NCBI GenBank assembly: GCA_903912485.1
Contig: CAIWHR010000404.1
Span: forward strand, 1 to 32,219
Source of the DNA: an uncultured beta proteobacterium
GTDB taxonomy: Bacteria > Pseudomonadota > Gammaproteobacteria > Burkholderiales > Casimicrobiaceae
Length of the DNA: 32,219 nucleotides
Direction of reading: 5' to 3'
Part shown: piece by piece, positions 1 to 7,651 of the stretch
Layout: every line of letters begins with the position of its first letter
How positions within the stretch are numbered: position 1 is the stretch's first letter
Program-made: the position numbers and the translations under genes
The notes under the pieces: generated by a model
What the model was told of the DNA's origin: nothing
The model's input: only the letters and a program-made list of their open reading frames with translations
The model's database searches: none

Positions 1-49
1 CGGCGGCGGCGGCGACGCCGGCGCGGGTGAAAGCGGACTTGAGCGACAT
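1..49 (-). CDS. Partial CDS, N-terminus of a probable exported protein
   Basis: Only the first 16 codons lie in the window. They read Met-Ser-Leu-Lys-Ser-Ala-Phe-Thr-Arg-Ala-Gly followed by an alanine run. That is a short basic segment leading into a small-residue hydrophobic stretch, as at the start of a signal peptide. The ATG is preceded at the right distance by AGAGGAG, a strong Shine-Dalgarno sequence, which supports the start. The product cannot be named because the gene leaves the window. The gap to the next gene (50-154) should hold its promoter, but I found no convincing -10/-35 pair. Confidence 0.5.
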   Translation of the reverse strand, partial: MSLKSAFTRAGVAAAA

Positions 50-154
50 GGGACTCCTCTCCACGATTGACAAAGGGAAACAGCCGAGTTTCGCACGCAC
101 ACGGGCCTTGGTACAAGCGTCGGCCGCGAGCGATCGGGCCGGCCGGCACCGGGC

Positions 155-664
155 TCACGCCCCCCGGGGAGGCCGCGGCGCCGCCGCCGGCACGTCGACC
201 ACCCGCGGGACGTGGCCGGTCGCGGCGAGAAAGCGCCCGAGACCGGCGTGCGGGATCACCATCGTCGCGTCGTTGGTCAGCGGATGCGCCTGCACCGCCG
301 GCGCTTCCCACAGCTCGCGGTCGATCACCAACTCGACCGCGAGCGCCGTGTCGTTGACCAGCGCCAGCAGGCTGACCGAGCCCGGCGTCACCCCCAGGTG
401 CTTCGCCAGCCGCTCGGGCGAGGCAAAGCTCAGCCGCCCCGCTTCCAGCAGTTCGCCCAGCAGCGCGAGGTCGACGGGCCGCGCATGAGGCACCGTCACC
501 AGAAAATGCCGCGCCCCCTTCCGGTCGCGCAGGAACAGGTTCTTGGTCTTCGCGCCCGGCAGCGGTGGCACCAGTCGTTCCGATTCGGCGACCGTCATCA
601 CCGGCGGATGCGCGTGACGCGAACCGTTCACGCCGTGCGCGGCGAGGAAGGCCATCAGATCCAT
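155..664 (-). CDS. YbaK/ProX-type aminoacyl-tRNA deacylase (prolyl-tRNA editing)
   Basis: The 169-residue product matches the free-standing YbaK/ProX editing domain, which hydrolyses mischarged tRNA (typically Ala-tRNAPro) in the cytosol. Recognisable features are the Lys-Asn-Leu-Phe-Leu-Arg-Asp segment after a Gly-Ala-Lys-Thr turn, the following HFLVTVPHARPVDL-type strand and helix, and the Leu-Gly-Val-Thr-Pro-Gly-Ser-Val-Ser core. Size fits the ProX/PrdX family (about 160-180 aa). I chose ATG 664 (MDLMAFLAAHG) because the open frame upstream to 754 is arginine-rich and overlaps the gene before it. It lies 52 bp downstream of the midcut-type gene on the same strand and may be cotranscribed with it. 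Which mischarged tRNA it edits cannot be read from sequence. Confidence 0.85.
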   Translation of the reverse strand: MDLMAFLAAHGVNGSRHAHPPVMTVAESERLVPPLPGAKTKNLFLRDRKGARHFLVTVPHARPVDLALLGELLEAGRLSFASPERLAKHLGVTPGSVSLLALVNDTALAVELVIDRELWEAPAVQAHPLTNDATMVIPHAGLGRFLAATGHVPRVVDVPAAAPRPPRGA

Positions 665-716
665 CGCCGCAACGCGCCTGGGGCTCCGCTGCGAGAGCCG
701 GGATGCTCGCTGCGGG

Positions 717-1193
717 TCAGGTTGTCGGGCAGAGCTTGCAAAGATGTCCGGCATCCAGGTGCATCCCGGTCGCGCACTCGAAGGGGCCAGGCGGCGGCGC
801 GCCGTTGATCGGCGTCACCGTCAGGTCGATGCCTCCGCTGACCGTCGTGTTGAGCGCACGCGGCACGGTGCAATACAGGATCATCGAACCGGACGGCGTC
901 GCAATGGTGTCGGTGGCGACGGGCGGCGCCGGCGCATCCTGCGCGTACAGACCCAGGCCACCCACCAGAACCGCTCCGAACAGCAGCGTCAGGGCACGCC
1001 CTGCGCGGGCGCGCAGGAACCCGTACGCCGCACCGGCAAGCATCAGCGCGAGGACGACGGCGACCCAGGGGCTGAGCGGCACGGCGTGACCCGTCGACCA
1101 GTCCACCTGATAGCCCGGAATCTGCTCGGCCAGAAGCTGACCCGAGACGCACAGGGCCGACAATCCCAGGACCCATCTGCGAAACGATTCCAT
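717..1193 (-). CDS. Midcut-by-XrtH-type protein (internal IPTL-CTERM-like sorting signal)
   Basis: The 158-residue product has an N-terminal hydrophobic signal (about residues 5-22). A sorting-signal-like block follows in mid-protein: VPLSPW at 38-43, a transmembrane stretch at 44-60 and Arg at 61 and 63. This is the architecture of IPTL-CTERM signals recognised by exosortase H, but placed internally, as in the midcut family. A second hydrophobic segment spans 67-83. The C-terminal part is soluble, with Cys 108, 140, 152 and 155 and a Cys-Lys-Leu-Cys near the end. ATG 1193 is preferred over the upstream TTG 1220 because AAAGGT sits just before it. No exosortase gene is in the window. Processing by XrtH is inferred from family knowledge. 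Confidence 0.7.
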   Translation of the reverse strand: MESFRRWVLGLSALCVSGQLLAEQIPGYQVDWSTGHAVPLSPWVAVVLALMLAGAAYGFLRARAGRALTLLFGAVLVGGLGLYAQDAPAPPVATDTIATPSGSMILYCTVPRALNTTVSGGIDLTVTPINGAPPPGPFECATGMHLDAGHLCKLCPTT

Positions 1194-1279
1194 CGATGAC
1201 CTTTGGGTTGGGGAAGACAAGCCCGGATCTTAATGCCTTTTCTTCGCGGCGACATCCAGTTCGCGGCTTCGGTCGGCAT

Positions 1280-1300
1280 CGGGTCCGGGTCCGGGTCCGG
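1280..1300. repeat. Short tandem repeat, (CGGGTC)x3 plus CGG
   Basis: Three exact hexamer copies plus a half copy lie in the 247-bp divergent intergenic region between the midcut-type gene (minus) and the glycosyltransferase (plus). The region should carry promoters for both genes, so copy-number change here could alter spacing. No convincing -10/-35 pair was found beside it. Confidence 0.6.
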
Positions 1301-1440
1301 GGGGCCGTCCGGCGCAGCGAGATCGACGGGCCGCGCCCGCGGTGGCACAATGCCCCGGCCACGCCTGCGGCGCGGCTCCCGCGAGTGCGCCCCGAACCGC
1401 GGGCCTTTTTCGTTCGGCGTGGGCCGATGGTGACGCTGCG

Positions 1441-2823
1441 ATGCCGCAACCGCAAACGACGCCGGCGATGCCCTCAGGATTCCAGCTGGCTGCCTTCCTG
1501 CGGCGGCGCGGCGGCGTCTACCTGAACCGGTCGCGGCGATCGGTCTGGGTGCACGCGCGCCACCCCCACGAATTCGCTGCCGCGCTCCATGTGCTGAAAT
1601 GGATCCGCGGAGCGGTCGCGACCGATCGCCTGCTGCTCACTTCGGCGTCGGCGCAGACCTGCCGCTGGCTGGCCGCCCGCTATCCGAACGACAACGTGCT
1701 TCCGCCGCCCTGGAGCGCGAAGCCTCTGGTCGGCCGCTTCTTCCGCCAACTTCGGCCGCTGATGCTGATCGGCGTCGGCGACCTCGCGTCGATGGGCCTG
1801 CCGCTGCTCGAACGTGCCCGCCGCGAAGGCGTGCCGGTCGCGCTCGTCGACGCGGCAGATGCGCCGGCGCCGCAGATTCTGCCCTACGTCGACGTCTGCT
1901 GCGTCCGCACGGCGGCGCTCGCCGCCGAGATCGCGGCGCTGGGCCTGCCGCGCGCGCGCATCCACGTCACCGGCAGACTGGGTCAGGAAGGCGCAGCCGA
2001 TGCCGGGCGCTGCGACGACGGCTCGCGGCGGACGATCGCGGCGCTCGGGCCGGCGATCGCGTCGATCCCCGCGCCGCCCGCCGGCACGACGGACCGGACG
2101 GCACCCCGCCGCATGGACCGGCTGGCGCGCACGAACATCGGCCGTTTCGTCGTCGCGACGCGCCAGGGCCGCCGCTGCGACGGTTGGGACGCGCTGAACA
2201 CGCGGCTCGGAAATCCCGCGACGATCCTCTGCCTCGGCAACGGCCCGAGTTCGGAAGATCCGCGGCTGGCGGATGTCGCGCACGACGCGCTGTTTCGCGT
2301 CAACTGGCGGTGGCTGGAGCGTGGCGTGCTCACGCGGCCGGACATGGTGTTCGTCGGCGACCTTCGCACGACGGCCCGCGTTCGCGGCTGCGTGTTCGGA
2401 TTCCGGACCCTGACCTGGGAAGCCGAAGTGCTGCTGCGCCAATTGCTCCTCGTCGGCAGCCTGCGCCGGCTCGAGCACTTCACTTACGAGCGCGCATCGG
2501 CCTTCCTCAGCGACGCGTCGTGGCCCGCGCATCCGACCAACGGCGCTGTCATGGTGGCGACCGCCGCCGCGCTGAAGCCGCGGCGGCTTGTCCTTTCGGG
2601 CATCGACCTCTACCTCGACCCGCGCGGGCGCTACCCCGGCGACGCGGCGCCGGAAAACGATTTTCCGCAGATGCACTCGCGCGAGGTCGAACTCGAGATC
2701 CTCGAGCGCGTGCTGGCGGATTACGTGGGTGAGCTGTGGATCATGAACGATTCCTTGCGCGAGGCGCTCGCGGCACGGCGCAGCAAAGGCGCGGCGCAAC
2801 TCTGGCGCGGACCGGCGCCGTGA
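1441..2823 (+). CDS. Two-domain glycosyltransferase: Kdo-transferase-like N-half plus sialyltransferase-like C-half
   Basis: The 460-residue product appears bipartite. Residues about 25-185 resemble the N-terminal domain of Kdo transferase (WaaA/KdtA): a VWVHA strand, Glu44 where WaaA has its catalytic SVGE glutamate, an LLLTSAS strand, an RPLMLIGVGD segment and a closing VTGRLGQE where WaaA has VTGNLKFD. From about residue 260 the sequence switches to a Rossmann-like unit, LCLGNGPSSEDPRL (near 266) followed by FRVNW and MVFVGD. This resembles GT42/GT29-type sialyltransferases and related GTs. The canonical WaaA C-domain is absent. The start is uncertain: the frame is open to 1342, and ATG 1441 or 1471 are plausible with no clear SD. 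The stop overlaps the GTG of the next gene (GTGA), so the two are translationally coupled. Likely role is LPS or surface-glycan assembly. Confidence 0.65.
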   Translation: MPQPQTTPAMPSGFQLAAFLRRRGGVYLNRSRRSVWVHARHPHEFAAALHVLKWIRGAVATDRLLLTSASAQTCRWLAARYPNDNVLPPPWSAKPLVGRFFRQLRPLMLIGVGDLASMGLPLLERARREGVPVALVDAADAPAPQILPYVDVCCVRTAALAAEIAALGLPRARIHVTGRLGQEGAADAGRCDDGSRRTIAALGPAIASIPAPPAGTTDRTAPRRMDRLARTNIGRFVVATRQGRRCDGWDALNTRLGNPATILCLGNGPSSEDPRLADVAHDALFRVNWRWLERGVLTRPDMVFVGDLRTTARVRGCVFGFRTLTWEAEVLLRQLLLVGSLRRLEHFTYERASAFLSDASWPAHPTNGAVMVATAAALKPRRLVLSGIDLYLDPRGRYPGDAAPENDFPQMHSREVELEILERVLADYVGELWIMNDSLREALAARRSKGAAQLWRGPAP

Positions 2824-3603
2824 GCATTCCCGTCTCGGTGGTGATGCTGACGCTGAACTCGGCGAAGACTCTGGCTCGCACGCTCGATTCGGTTCGCGCC
2901 TTCGACGAGGTCGTCGTGGTCGACGCCGGCAGCGCCGACGCGACCGCGAGCATCGCCGCGGCCTACCCGAACGTCGTCTGGCACGAGAACCCCTTTCGCG
3001 GATTTTCGGAACAGCGCAATTTCGCGCTGCGGCAGGCGTCGTGCGGCTGGTGCCTGATGCTCGACAGCGACGAGGCGGTCACGCCGGAGCTCACGTCCGG
3101 GCTCGCGAGCCGGGCCTGGAATGAGACCGCGGCGCCGCTGTACTACGTGATGCGAACCGACTACTTCATGGGAAAGGAGCAGGTCAGCGGCTACGCGCGC
3201 AGCGTCTCGCACGCGCGCTTTTTCGACCGGCGCCGCGTCGAGTACCGGGGCCGCGTCCACGAGAGCCCCCCACGTCGACGGCAGGAAGCCGCGCCGCGAC
3301 AGCGACTGGGTGGGTACGCTCCCTGCCGACTGGCGGATCCTGCACCATCCGGCCAACGACATCGACGACGAACTCGCGCGCATCGGGACCTACTCGCTGC
3401 TCAAGGCGCGGGAGAGAATCGAGGCGGGGGAGCGCGTCGGCGCGGCGGGCATCGCACTGTCGCTGCTGAGGGATCTCGTCACCGTCTACCGCCTGGAGTG
3501 GAGGAATGGGCGGCGGGGCGTCATCCGCACGCTGCTGGTGTGCTGCCACCGCTGCCTCGTCTACGTCACCATCTACGCCGAGCGGGTGCGGCGGGAGCGC
3601 TGA
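2820..3603 (+). pseudogene. Glycosyltransferase family 2, WaaE/KdtX-like, broken by a +1 frameshift
   Basis: GTG 2820 overlaps the upstream stop. The first frame gives a GT-A domain: VVMLTLNSAKTLARTLDSV, VVVVDAGSADAT, a FRGFSEQRNFAL acceptor-region segment, and the DxD-type Leu-Asp-Ser-Asp-Glu at 81-85. WaaE/KdtX-like proteins share this layout and add glucose or heptose to the LPS inner core. Homology continues in the next frame to the TGA at 3601-3603 (helical C-terminus ending near VYVTIYAERV). The switch falls at a run of six C (3266-3271). Removing one C restores a 260-codon frame, the usual family length. Either a real frameshift or phase switch, or a sequencing indel, could explain it. 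The IS701 element begins 13 bp after the stop. Confidence 0.75.
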
Positions 3604-3616
3604 CCTTCCCGCTTAG

Positions 3617-3640
3617 TACCACCGTGTTAGAAAATAGCGC
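3617..3640 (+). repeat. Left terminal inverted repeat of the IS701-family element
   Basis: It starts TACCACCGTGTTAG directly after the putative target TTAG and pairs imperfectly with 5059-5082. The outer edge was set from the YTAR target rule and could shift by up to four bases. Confidence 0.5.
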
Positions 3641-3678
3641 ACTATGGCGGCTTCTTCAAGTATTTTGTGAGGAGCGCC

Positions 3679-5058
3679 ATGGGGCTGAGTCTGGAAGCGC
3701 GGTTCGCGAGGTACTGTGACACGATGGTGGCGACGATGATGCACGCGGATCGGGAGCAGCCCGGGCGCTGGTATCTGAAGGGGTTGGTGCTGCCGGGCGG
3801 ACGCAAGAGCGTGGAGCCGATGGCGGCGCGGGTGCAACCGGAGCGGGTGCGATCGGCGCACCAGTCGATGCATCACCTGGTGGCCGAGGCGCAGTGGAGC
3901 GACGAGGCGATGTTGGCGGCGGTGGCGAAGGAAGTGCTGCCCAAGTTGATGCAGGAGGACGCGCCGGTGTTTTGGATTTTGGACGACACGGGCTTCCCGA
4001 AGAAGGGTAAGCACTCGGTGGGGGTGGCGCATCAGGATTGCGGGCAGACGGGCAAGCAGGACAACTGCCGGGTGGCGGTGACGCTGTCGCTTGCCACGCA
4101 CGAAGGAAGTCTTCCGGTGGGCTTTCGTATGTATCTGCCGCGCGAATGGACTGACGATGAGGCGCGTTGCCGCAAGGCCGGGGTGCCGAGCAAGGTCGGC
4201 TTTGCGACCAAGCCGCAATTGGCCTGGCAGCAGATCGAGGCGGCATTGGCGGCCGGCTACCCACGCGGCACGGTGCTGGCGGACGCAGCCTATGGTGACG
4301 AGACTGCTTGGCGCGAGCAGCTGGCCGAACGGGGATTGACGTACGCGGTCGGCGTGCGGCCGGCGACGACGGTCTGGTGGGGCGAGCATCAACCTGCCCC
4401 CGAGCCGATGCGCGAGCGCCGCGCCGGGCGAACGCGCCACCGATTGCGCCGGGATGCGCAGCATCAGCCGATTTCGGTGGCGGACCTGGCGCGCGCACTG
4501 CCGGCGCGCAGTTGGCGCACCGTGACCTGGCGGCAAGGGGTATCGGCGCCCCTGAGCTCGCGCTTCGCGCGGGTGCGCGTGCGCGCGGCGCACCGCGATC
4601 GGCCGCGCGCCGAGGAATGGCTGCTCATCGAATGGGCGCGCGATGCCGATGAGCCCGCGCACTACTGGTTCAGCAACCTCCCCGCGAATGTGCGTTGGCA
4701 GCCTATGGTTGACACCGCGATGGGCCGTTGGCGCATCGAGCGCGACTACCTCGAACTCAAACAGGAACTCGGCCTGGGCCACTTCGAGGGACGCAACTGG
4801 AGAGGGTTCCATCATCATGCCAGTCTGTGCATCGCGGCCTTCGGCTTCCTGATGCTGGAGCGCCTGTCCGGCGCTAAAGAAAACTCCGCTCGATTCAAAA
4901 CACCTGCCGTACCCGCCGCCTTCCGCCCGCGCGGGGCTGGCGCCGATGCAGCGCCACATACCCTGGTCGATCGCGACCTGCCGCTTCCGCTTGGCGCGCG
5001 TCGTCGCCCGAGCCCTGCGGCAGTGCCCGTGCTGCGGGCGGACCCGGGCACGTTGTGA
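3679..5058 (+). CDS. IS701-family DDE transposase, C-terminus frameshifted
   Basis: The frame encodes 459 residues; ATG 3679 follows an AGGAG Shine-Dalgarno. The DDE core is visible: WILDDTGFPKKGKHS (Asp 102/103), KQDNCRVAVTLSLA, VLADAAYGD (Asp202), and the glutamate-bearing RWRIERDYLELKQELGLGH block at 351-369, then the HHHASL segment. The last 45 or so residues are not family-like. In the adjacent frame from 4940 to the TAA at 5063-5065 the sequence reads RHIPWSIATCRFRLARVV and then RQCPCCGR, the normal IS701 C-terminus. Removing one G from the GGGG run at 4933-4936 restores a 461-codon frame. Catalytic residues are intact, but the Cys-rich tail is lost unless the extra G is an error. Confidence 0.85.
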   Translation: MGLSLEARFARYCDTMVATMMHADREQPGRWYLKGLVLPGGRKSVEPMAARVQPERVRSAHQSMHHLVAEAQWSDEAMLAAVAKEVLPKLMQEDAPVFWILDDTGFPKKGKHSVGVAHQDCGQTGKQDNCRVAVTLSLATHEGSLPVGFRMYLPREWTDDEARCRKAGVPSKVGFATKPQLAWQQIEAALAAGYPRGTVLADAAYGDETAWREQLAERGLTYAVGVRPATTVWWGEHQPAPEPMRERRAGRTRHRLRRDAQHQPISVADLARALPARSWRTVTWRQGVSAPLSSRFARVRVRAAHRDRPRAEEWLLIEWARDADEPAHYWFSNLPANVRWQPMVDTAMGRWRIERDYLELKQELGLGHFEGRNWRGFHHHASLCIAAFGFLMLERLSGAKENSARFKTPAVPAAFRPRGAGADAAPHTLVDRDLPLPLGARRRPSPAAVPVLRADPGTL

Positions 5059-5082
5059 TGGGTAATTATTAACCCAGTAATA
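5059..5082 (-). repeat. Right terminal inverted repeat of the IS701-family element
   Basis: Read inward on the minus strand it begins TATTACTGGGTTAATAATTA, imperfectly matching the left end. The restored transposase frame would stop at 5063-5065, inside this repeat. Confidence 0.5.
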
Positions 5083-5847
5083 CTAGCGCCAGTGCTGCGT
5101 CACGTACGGGATGTCGACCTCGTGCGGCTTCGGGGCGCCGTGGAAGACCATCACCCGGCACCCGCCCGGCAGCTTCCTCCTGCCGTGCTTCTTGTAGCTC
5201 ATGACCGTGCCCGCAGGAAAGCAGTGCGAGCCGATCTCGGCAGGCCCGTAGACCTGGCGCGACGTCCATTCCTGATCGCCGCCGTACCGGCGATCGCCCT
5301 CCCAGTAGACCACCTTGTCGCGGCTGCCGAGATAGGCGTCCCACTCCCGGTACTTGACCAGCCGGCCCTCCGCCAGCTTGCGGCGGAAGCTCTGGATCAC
5401 GTAGCGATGCCGGTTCAGGTGAAAGCGCATGACCGACGCGTTGTACTGGGGATCGTCGCGCCGGTACCAGTCGACGACGCCAATGAAGGGATCGTCCCTG
5501 CGGGTCGCGAGGAGCGGCGTCAGATCGCCGGTGATGACGACGTCCAGGTCGAAGAACAGCCCGACGCCGTCGACGGGCAAAGGGTCGAACAGCAGCAGCT
5601 TGTTCCAGCAGTACTCGAGGTCGGTCTGCGGGAACGGCAGCACCTCGATCCCCGGCTGCAATCCGGTGCTGTCGTCGGTGAGGCAGAGGAAGCGGTGCGC
5701 CAGCGGAAGGTTGCGCGACACCATGTTGCGAAGACGATTGACGTAGTCGGCGGAGTACTTGGTCCCCCATTTGACGCAGAGAACGGCGAGTTCCAAGGCG
5801 TCACCCGATCCGATCGGCACGAGCGTGCCGGCCGGCGGCAGCGCCAT
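5083..5847 (-). CDS. Glycosyltransferase-like protein with a DxD motif (GT-A type)
   Basis: The 254-residue product starts its conserved part at about residue 20 (LAVLCVKWGTKYSADYVNRL). It carries LFFDLDVVITGDL around 97-109, where Asp100 and Asp102 form a metal and nucleotide-sugar binding DxD, and later GDQEW. This pattern is typical of GT8-like or related GT-A enzymes of surface polysaccharide clusters. The exact family and sugar are not clear. The ATG at 5847 overlaps the preceding GT4 gene by 47 bp. GTG 5820, or TTG 5796 just after that gene's stop, are equally plausible starts. The TAG stop lies in the CTAG flanking the IS701 element, so the stop was probably native at the target site. 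Confidence 0.7.
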   Translation of the reverse strand: MALPPAGTLVPIGSGDALELAVLCVKWGTKYSADYVNRLRNMVSRNLPLAHRFLCLTDDSTGLQPGIEVLPFPQTDLEYCWNKLLLFDPLPVDGVGLFFDLDVVITGDLTPLLATRRDDPFIGVVDWYRRDDPQYNASVMRFHLNRHRYVIQSFRRKLAEGRLVKYREWDAYLGSRDKVVYWEGDRRYGGDQEWTSRQVYGPAEIGSHCFPAGTVMSYKKHGRRKLPGGCRVMVFHGAPKPHEVDIPYVTQHWR

Positions 5848-7006
5848 CGGCCGCGCGCTGCGGGTCCGAAGGCGGCGGCGCCGCGAGCAGGCGGGCGAGA
5901 AAGTCGTCCACGCGCGGGGCGTTGGCGCGTAGGTCGAAGGGCCTGCTCACCTCGAGCGGGAGGCGCGACCCGCACCGCGCGCGGGATTCGGGTCCGGAGA
6001 GGAACGCGATCCAGTCTTCCGCCGCGTCGCAGCGGACGATCTGCGGGTGCTCGACGACGGGCAGCCCCCGCAGCCCGAAGTGCGTCGAGAGCACCGGCAT
6101 GCCGTGGTAGATGCTCTCGGCCGCCTTCACCGACACGCCCGCACCGAAGCGCGTGGGAATCACCATCCAGTCGCACGCCGCCCAGATCTGGCGCAGGTCG
6201 TCGACGAACCCGTGCGCGACGACGCGCGGATGCGGGGGAAGCGTCTCCCGGCTGCGATGCCCGAAGACATGGAGCCGGACGTCGCCGCGAACGCGGTCGA
6301 GGACTTCCTGCACCAGCCATTTCGCGCCGTCGCGATTCGGCCACCAGGCGAAATTCGCGAGAAAGCCGAGTTCGAGCCGCGCTGTCGGGGGCTTCACGAT
6401 TCGCTGCGGCGGCCCGGGGAACTGCGGCGGCAGCACCATGTGCTGGAGCCCCGGAATCACGCCGGAGAATGCGGCGGCATCGGATTCGGAAAGAAAGATC
6501 GCCGCCTGCGCCTTGCGCAATCCCGCCAGTTCGAACTCGTCGAGCCGCCCGCAGTCGCGCAGCAAGCGGCGGCGCAGTCCCGCCGCCCGCGGAAACGTGG
6601 CGGCGACCTGGTCGCCGAAGATCTGCGCTTCGCGGTTGTGAACGATGGCGAGCGTGCGGCATCCCGGCGGCGCGTCGTCGAGGCACCAGAGCAGGTCGGA
6701 GCCGTTGACGACGACCAGGTCGAACGCCCCGCGATCGAACTCCCGCCGGATCCGGTCGCGATACGTACGACGGCGCAGAAAGCGGATCTTTGCCGGCACG
6801 TCGGTCCACTGTGCCGCAACGATGGACACCGCCTGGCGGAGGGCGCGCCAGCGCGGCTCGGGTGGCGCGAGCACCGTCACCTCCGCGTTCCAGGGATCGC
6901 GACCGATCATTTCCATGAACCCGCGGGTCACCGTCCACGCGCCGCCGCGCCGGACGCCGGGATCGACGATCGACGGCATGAGGACCCGCAGGCCGTTGCG
7001 CGGCAT
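5801..7006 (-). CDS. Glycosyltransferase family 4 (group 1)
   Basis: The 401-residue product has GT-B features. The N-domain includes DLVVVNGSDLLWCL and an AIVHNREAQIF segment around 120-130. The C-domain contains LGFLANFAWWPNRDGAKWL (213-231), LHVFGHRS, VVAHGFVDDL and the nucleotide-sugar signature RFGAGVSVKAAESIYHGMPV at about 286-305. GT4 enzymes of this kind add a hexose to surface glycans at the cytoplasmic face. No secretion signal is seen. The start at 7006 has no strong SD; MPRNGLRVLMP gives the first beta strand, so it is a reasonable choice. It lies 21 bp downstream of the lipoprotein gene and overlaps the next GT, so the two GTs are probably coupled. Confidence 0.85.
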   Translation of the reverse strand: MPRNGLRVLMPSIVDPGVRRGGAWTVTRGFMEMIGRDPWNAEVTVLAPPEPRWRALRQAVSIVAAQWTDVPAKIRFLRRRTYRDRIRREFDRGAFDLVVVNGSDLLWCLDDAPPGCRTLAIVHNREAQIFGDQVAATFPRAAGLRRRLLRDCGRLDEFELAGLRKAQAAIFLSESDAAAFSGVIPGLQHMVLPPQFPGPPQRIVKPPTARLELGFLANFAWWPNRDGAKWLVQEVLDRVRGDVRLHVFGHRSRETLPPHPRVVAHGFVDDLRQIWAACDWMVIPTRFGAGVSVKAAESIYHGMPVLSTHFGLRGLPVVEHPQIVRCDAAEDWIAFLSGPESRARCGSRLPLEVSRPFDLRANAPRVDDFLARLLAAPPPSDPQRAADGAAAGRHARADRIG

Positions 7007-7027
7007 CAGCTGGCGCCGGTCACCGGC

Positions 7028-7624
7028 TCAGCGGTCCTGCACCCGCCGCAGCACCACCGGCGTCGTGAACAGTTTCGCGCCGTCGCTTTTCAGGAAATTC
7101 TCGATCTCGGCCGACCCGGCGGTGATCGCGGTTTCCGACGCCAGCCCGTCGCCGCGGGTGGTGCCTCGAATCCGGCCGGCGCCGATGGCGGCCTTCAGCG
7201 CTTCTTCGTTCATCGTCGAAAAGCGCAGGGTGTTGGCGTCGATCAGCGTGTACCGGACGAACAGATATCCGACCGGCCTGCCCTCGTCGACCTGGACCAC
7301 GTTCAGGTAGCGCTGCCTGCCGATCCGGGATGCGTAGGCAACGTGCGCCTCGTCGGTGATCCCGTTCGGCTTGTGATCGACGAGGACGATCCGGGTTCGC
7401 GGGTCCGCGGCGGCGGCGGCGCCCGCGCGCAGCGAGAACTCGGGACCGATGTGCACGTACGTCAACTCGCCCTTCGCCCGATGCCGCCACAGCCCGTAGA
7501 GCGCCGGGTCGGGCTGCGCGCTCTCGAGCGGCGAGATCGGGTTGACCGAGTCGATCTTGCAGGCGGCGAGGCACATCAGCAACGGCAGCAGCAGCAGAAC
7601 CGACATCCTGCGTCGACTGATCAT
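7028..7624 (-). CDS. Putative lipoprotein of unknown function
   Basis: The 198-residue product starts MISRRRMSVLLLLPLLMCLAAC, a lipoprotein signal with lipobox Leu-Ala-Ala-Cys. Lys follows the cysteine, which favours outer-membrane sorting. The mature part begins around LYGLWRHRAKGELTYVHIG and ends in a beta-rich region; I do not recognise a named domain. ATG 7624 is preferred over 7636 because GGAGA lies just upstream of it. It sits 27 bp after the carboxylesterase stop on the same strand, so the two are likely cotranscribed. Confidence 0.75.
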   Translation of the reverse strand: MISRRRMSVLLLLPLLMCLAACKIDSVNPISPLESAQPDPALYGLWRHRAKGELTYVHIGPEFSLRAGAAAAADPRTRIVLVDHKPNGITDEAHVAYASRIGRQRYLNVVQVDEGRPVGYLFVRYTLIDANTLRFSTMNEEALKAAIGAGRIRGTTRGDGLASETAITAGSAEIENFLKSDGAKLFTTPVVLRRVQDR

Positions 7625-7651
7625 TCGCGTCTCCATCGTTGCACAAGCGGG

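Larger units (their letters stand above)
3617..5082 (+). mobile_element. IS701-family insertion sequence (about 1.47 kb)
   Basis: One transposase gene is bounded by imperfect terminal inverted repeats. The left end begins TACCACCGTGTTAG and the right end, read inward on the minus strand, begins TATTACTGGGTTAA (about 13 of the first 20 positions match). The flanks are TTAG (3613-3616) and CTAG (5083-5086). Both fit the YTAR target known for IS701 elements, though they differ in their first base. The element lies between a plus-strand GT2 and a minus-strand glycosyltransferase. The latter's TAG stop lies in the right flanking CTAG, so the insertion does not cut either coding frame. Confidence 0.75.
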
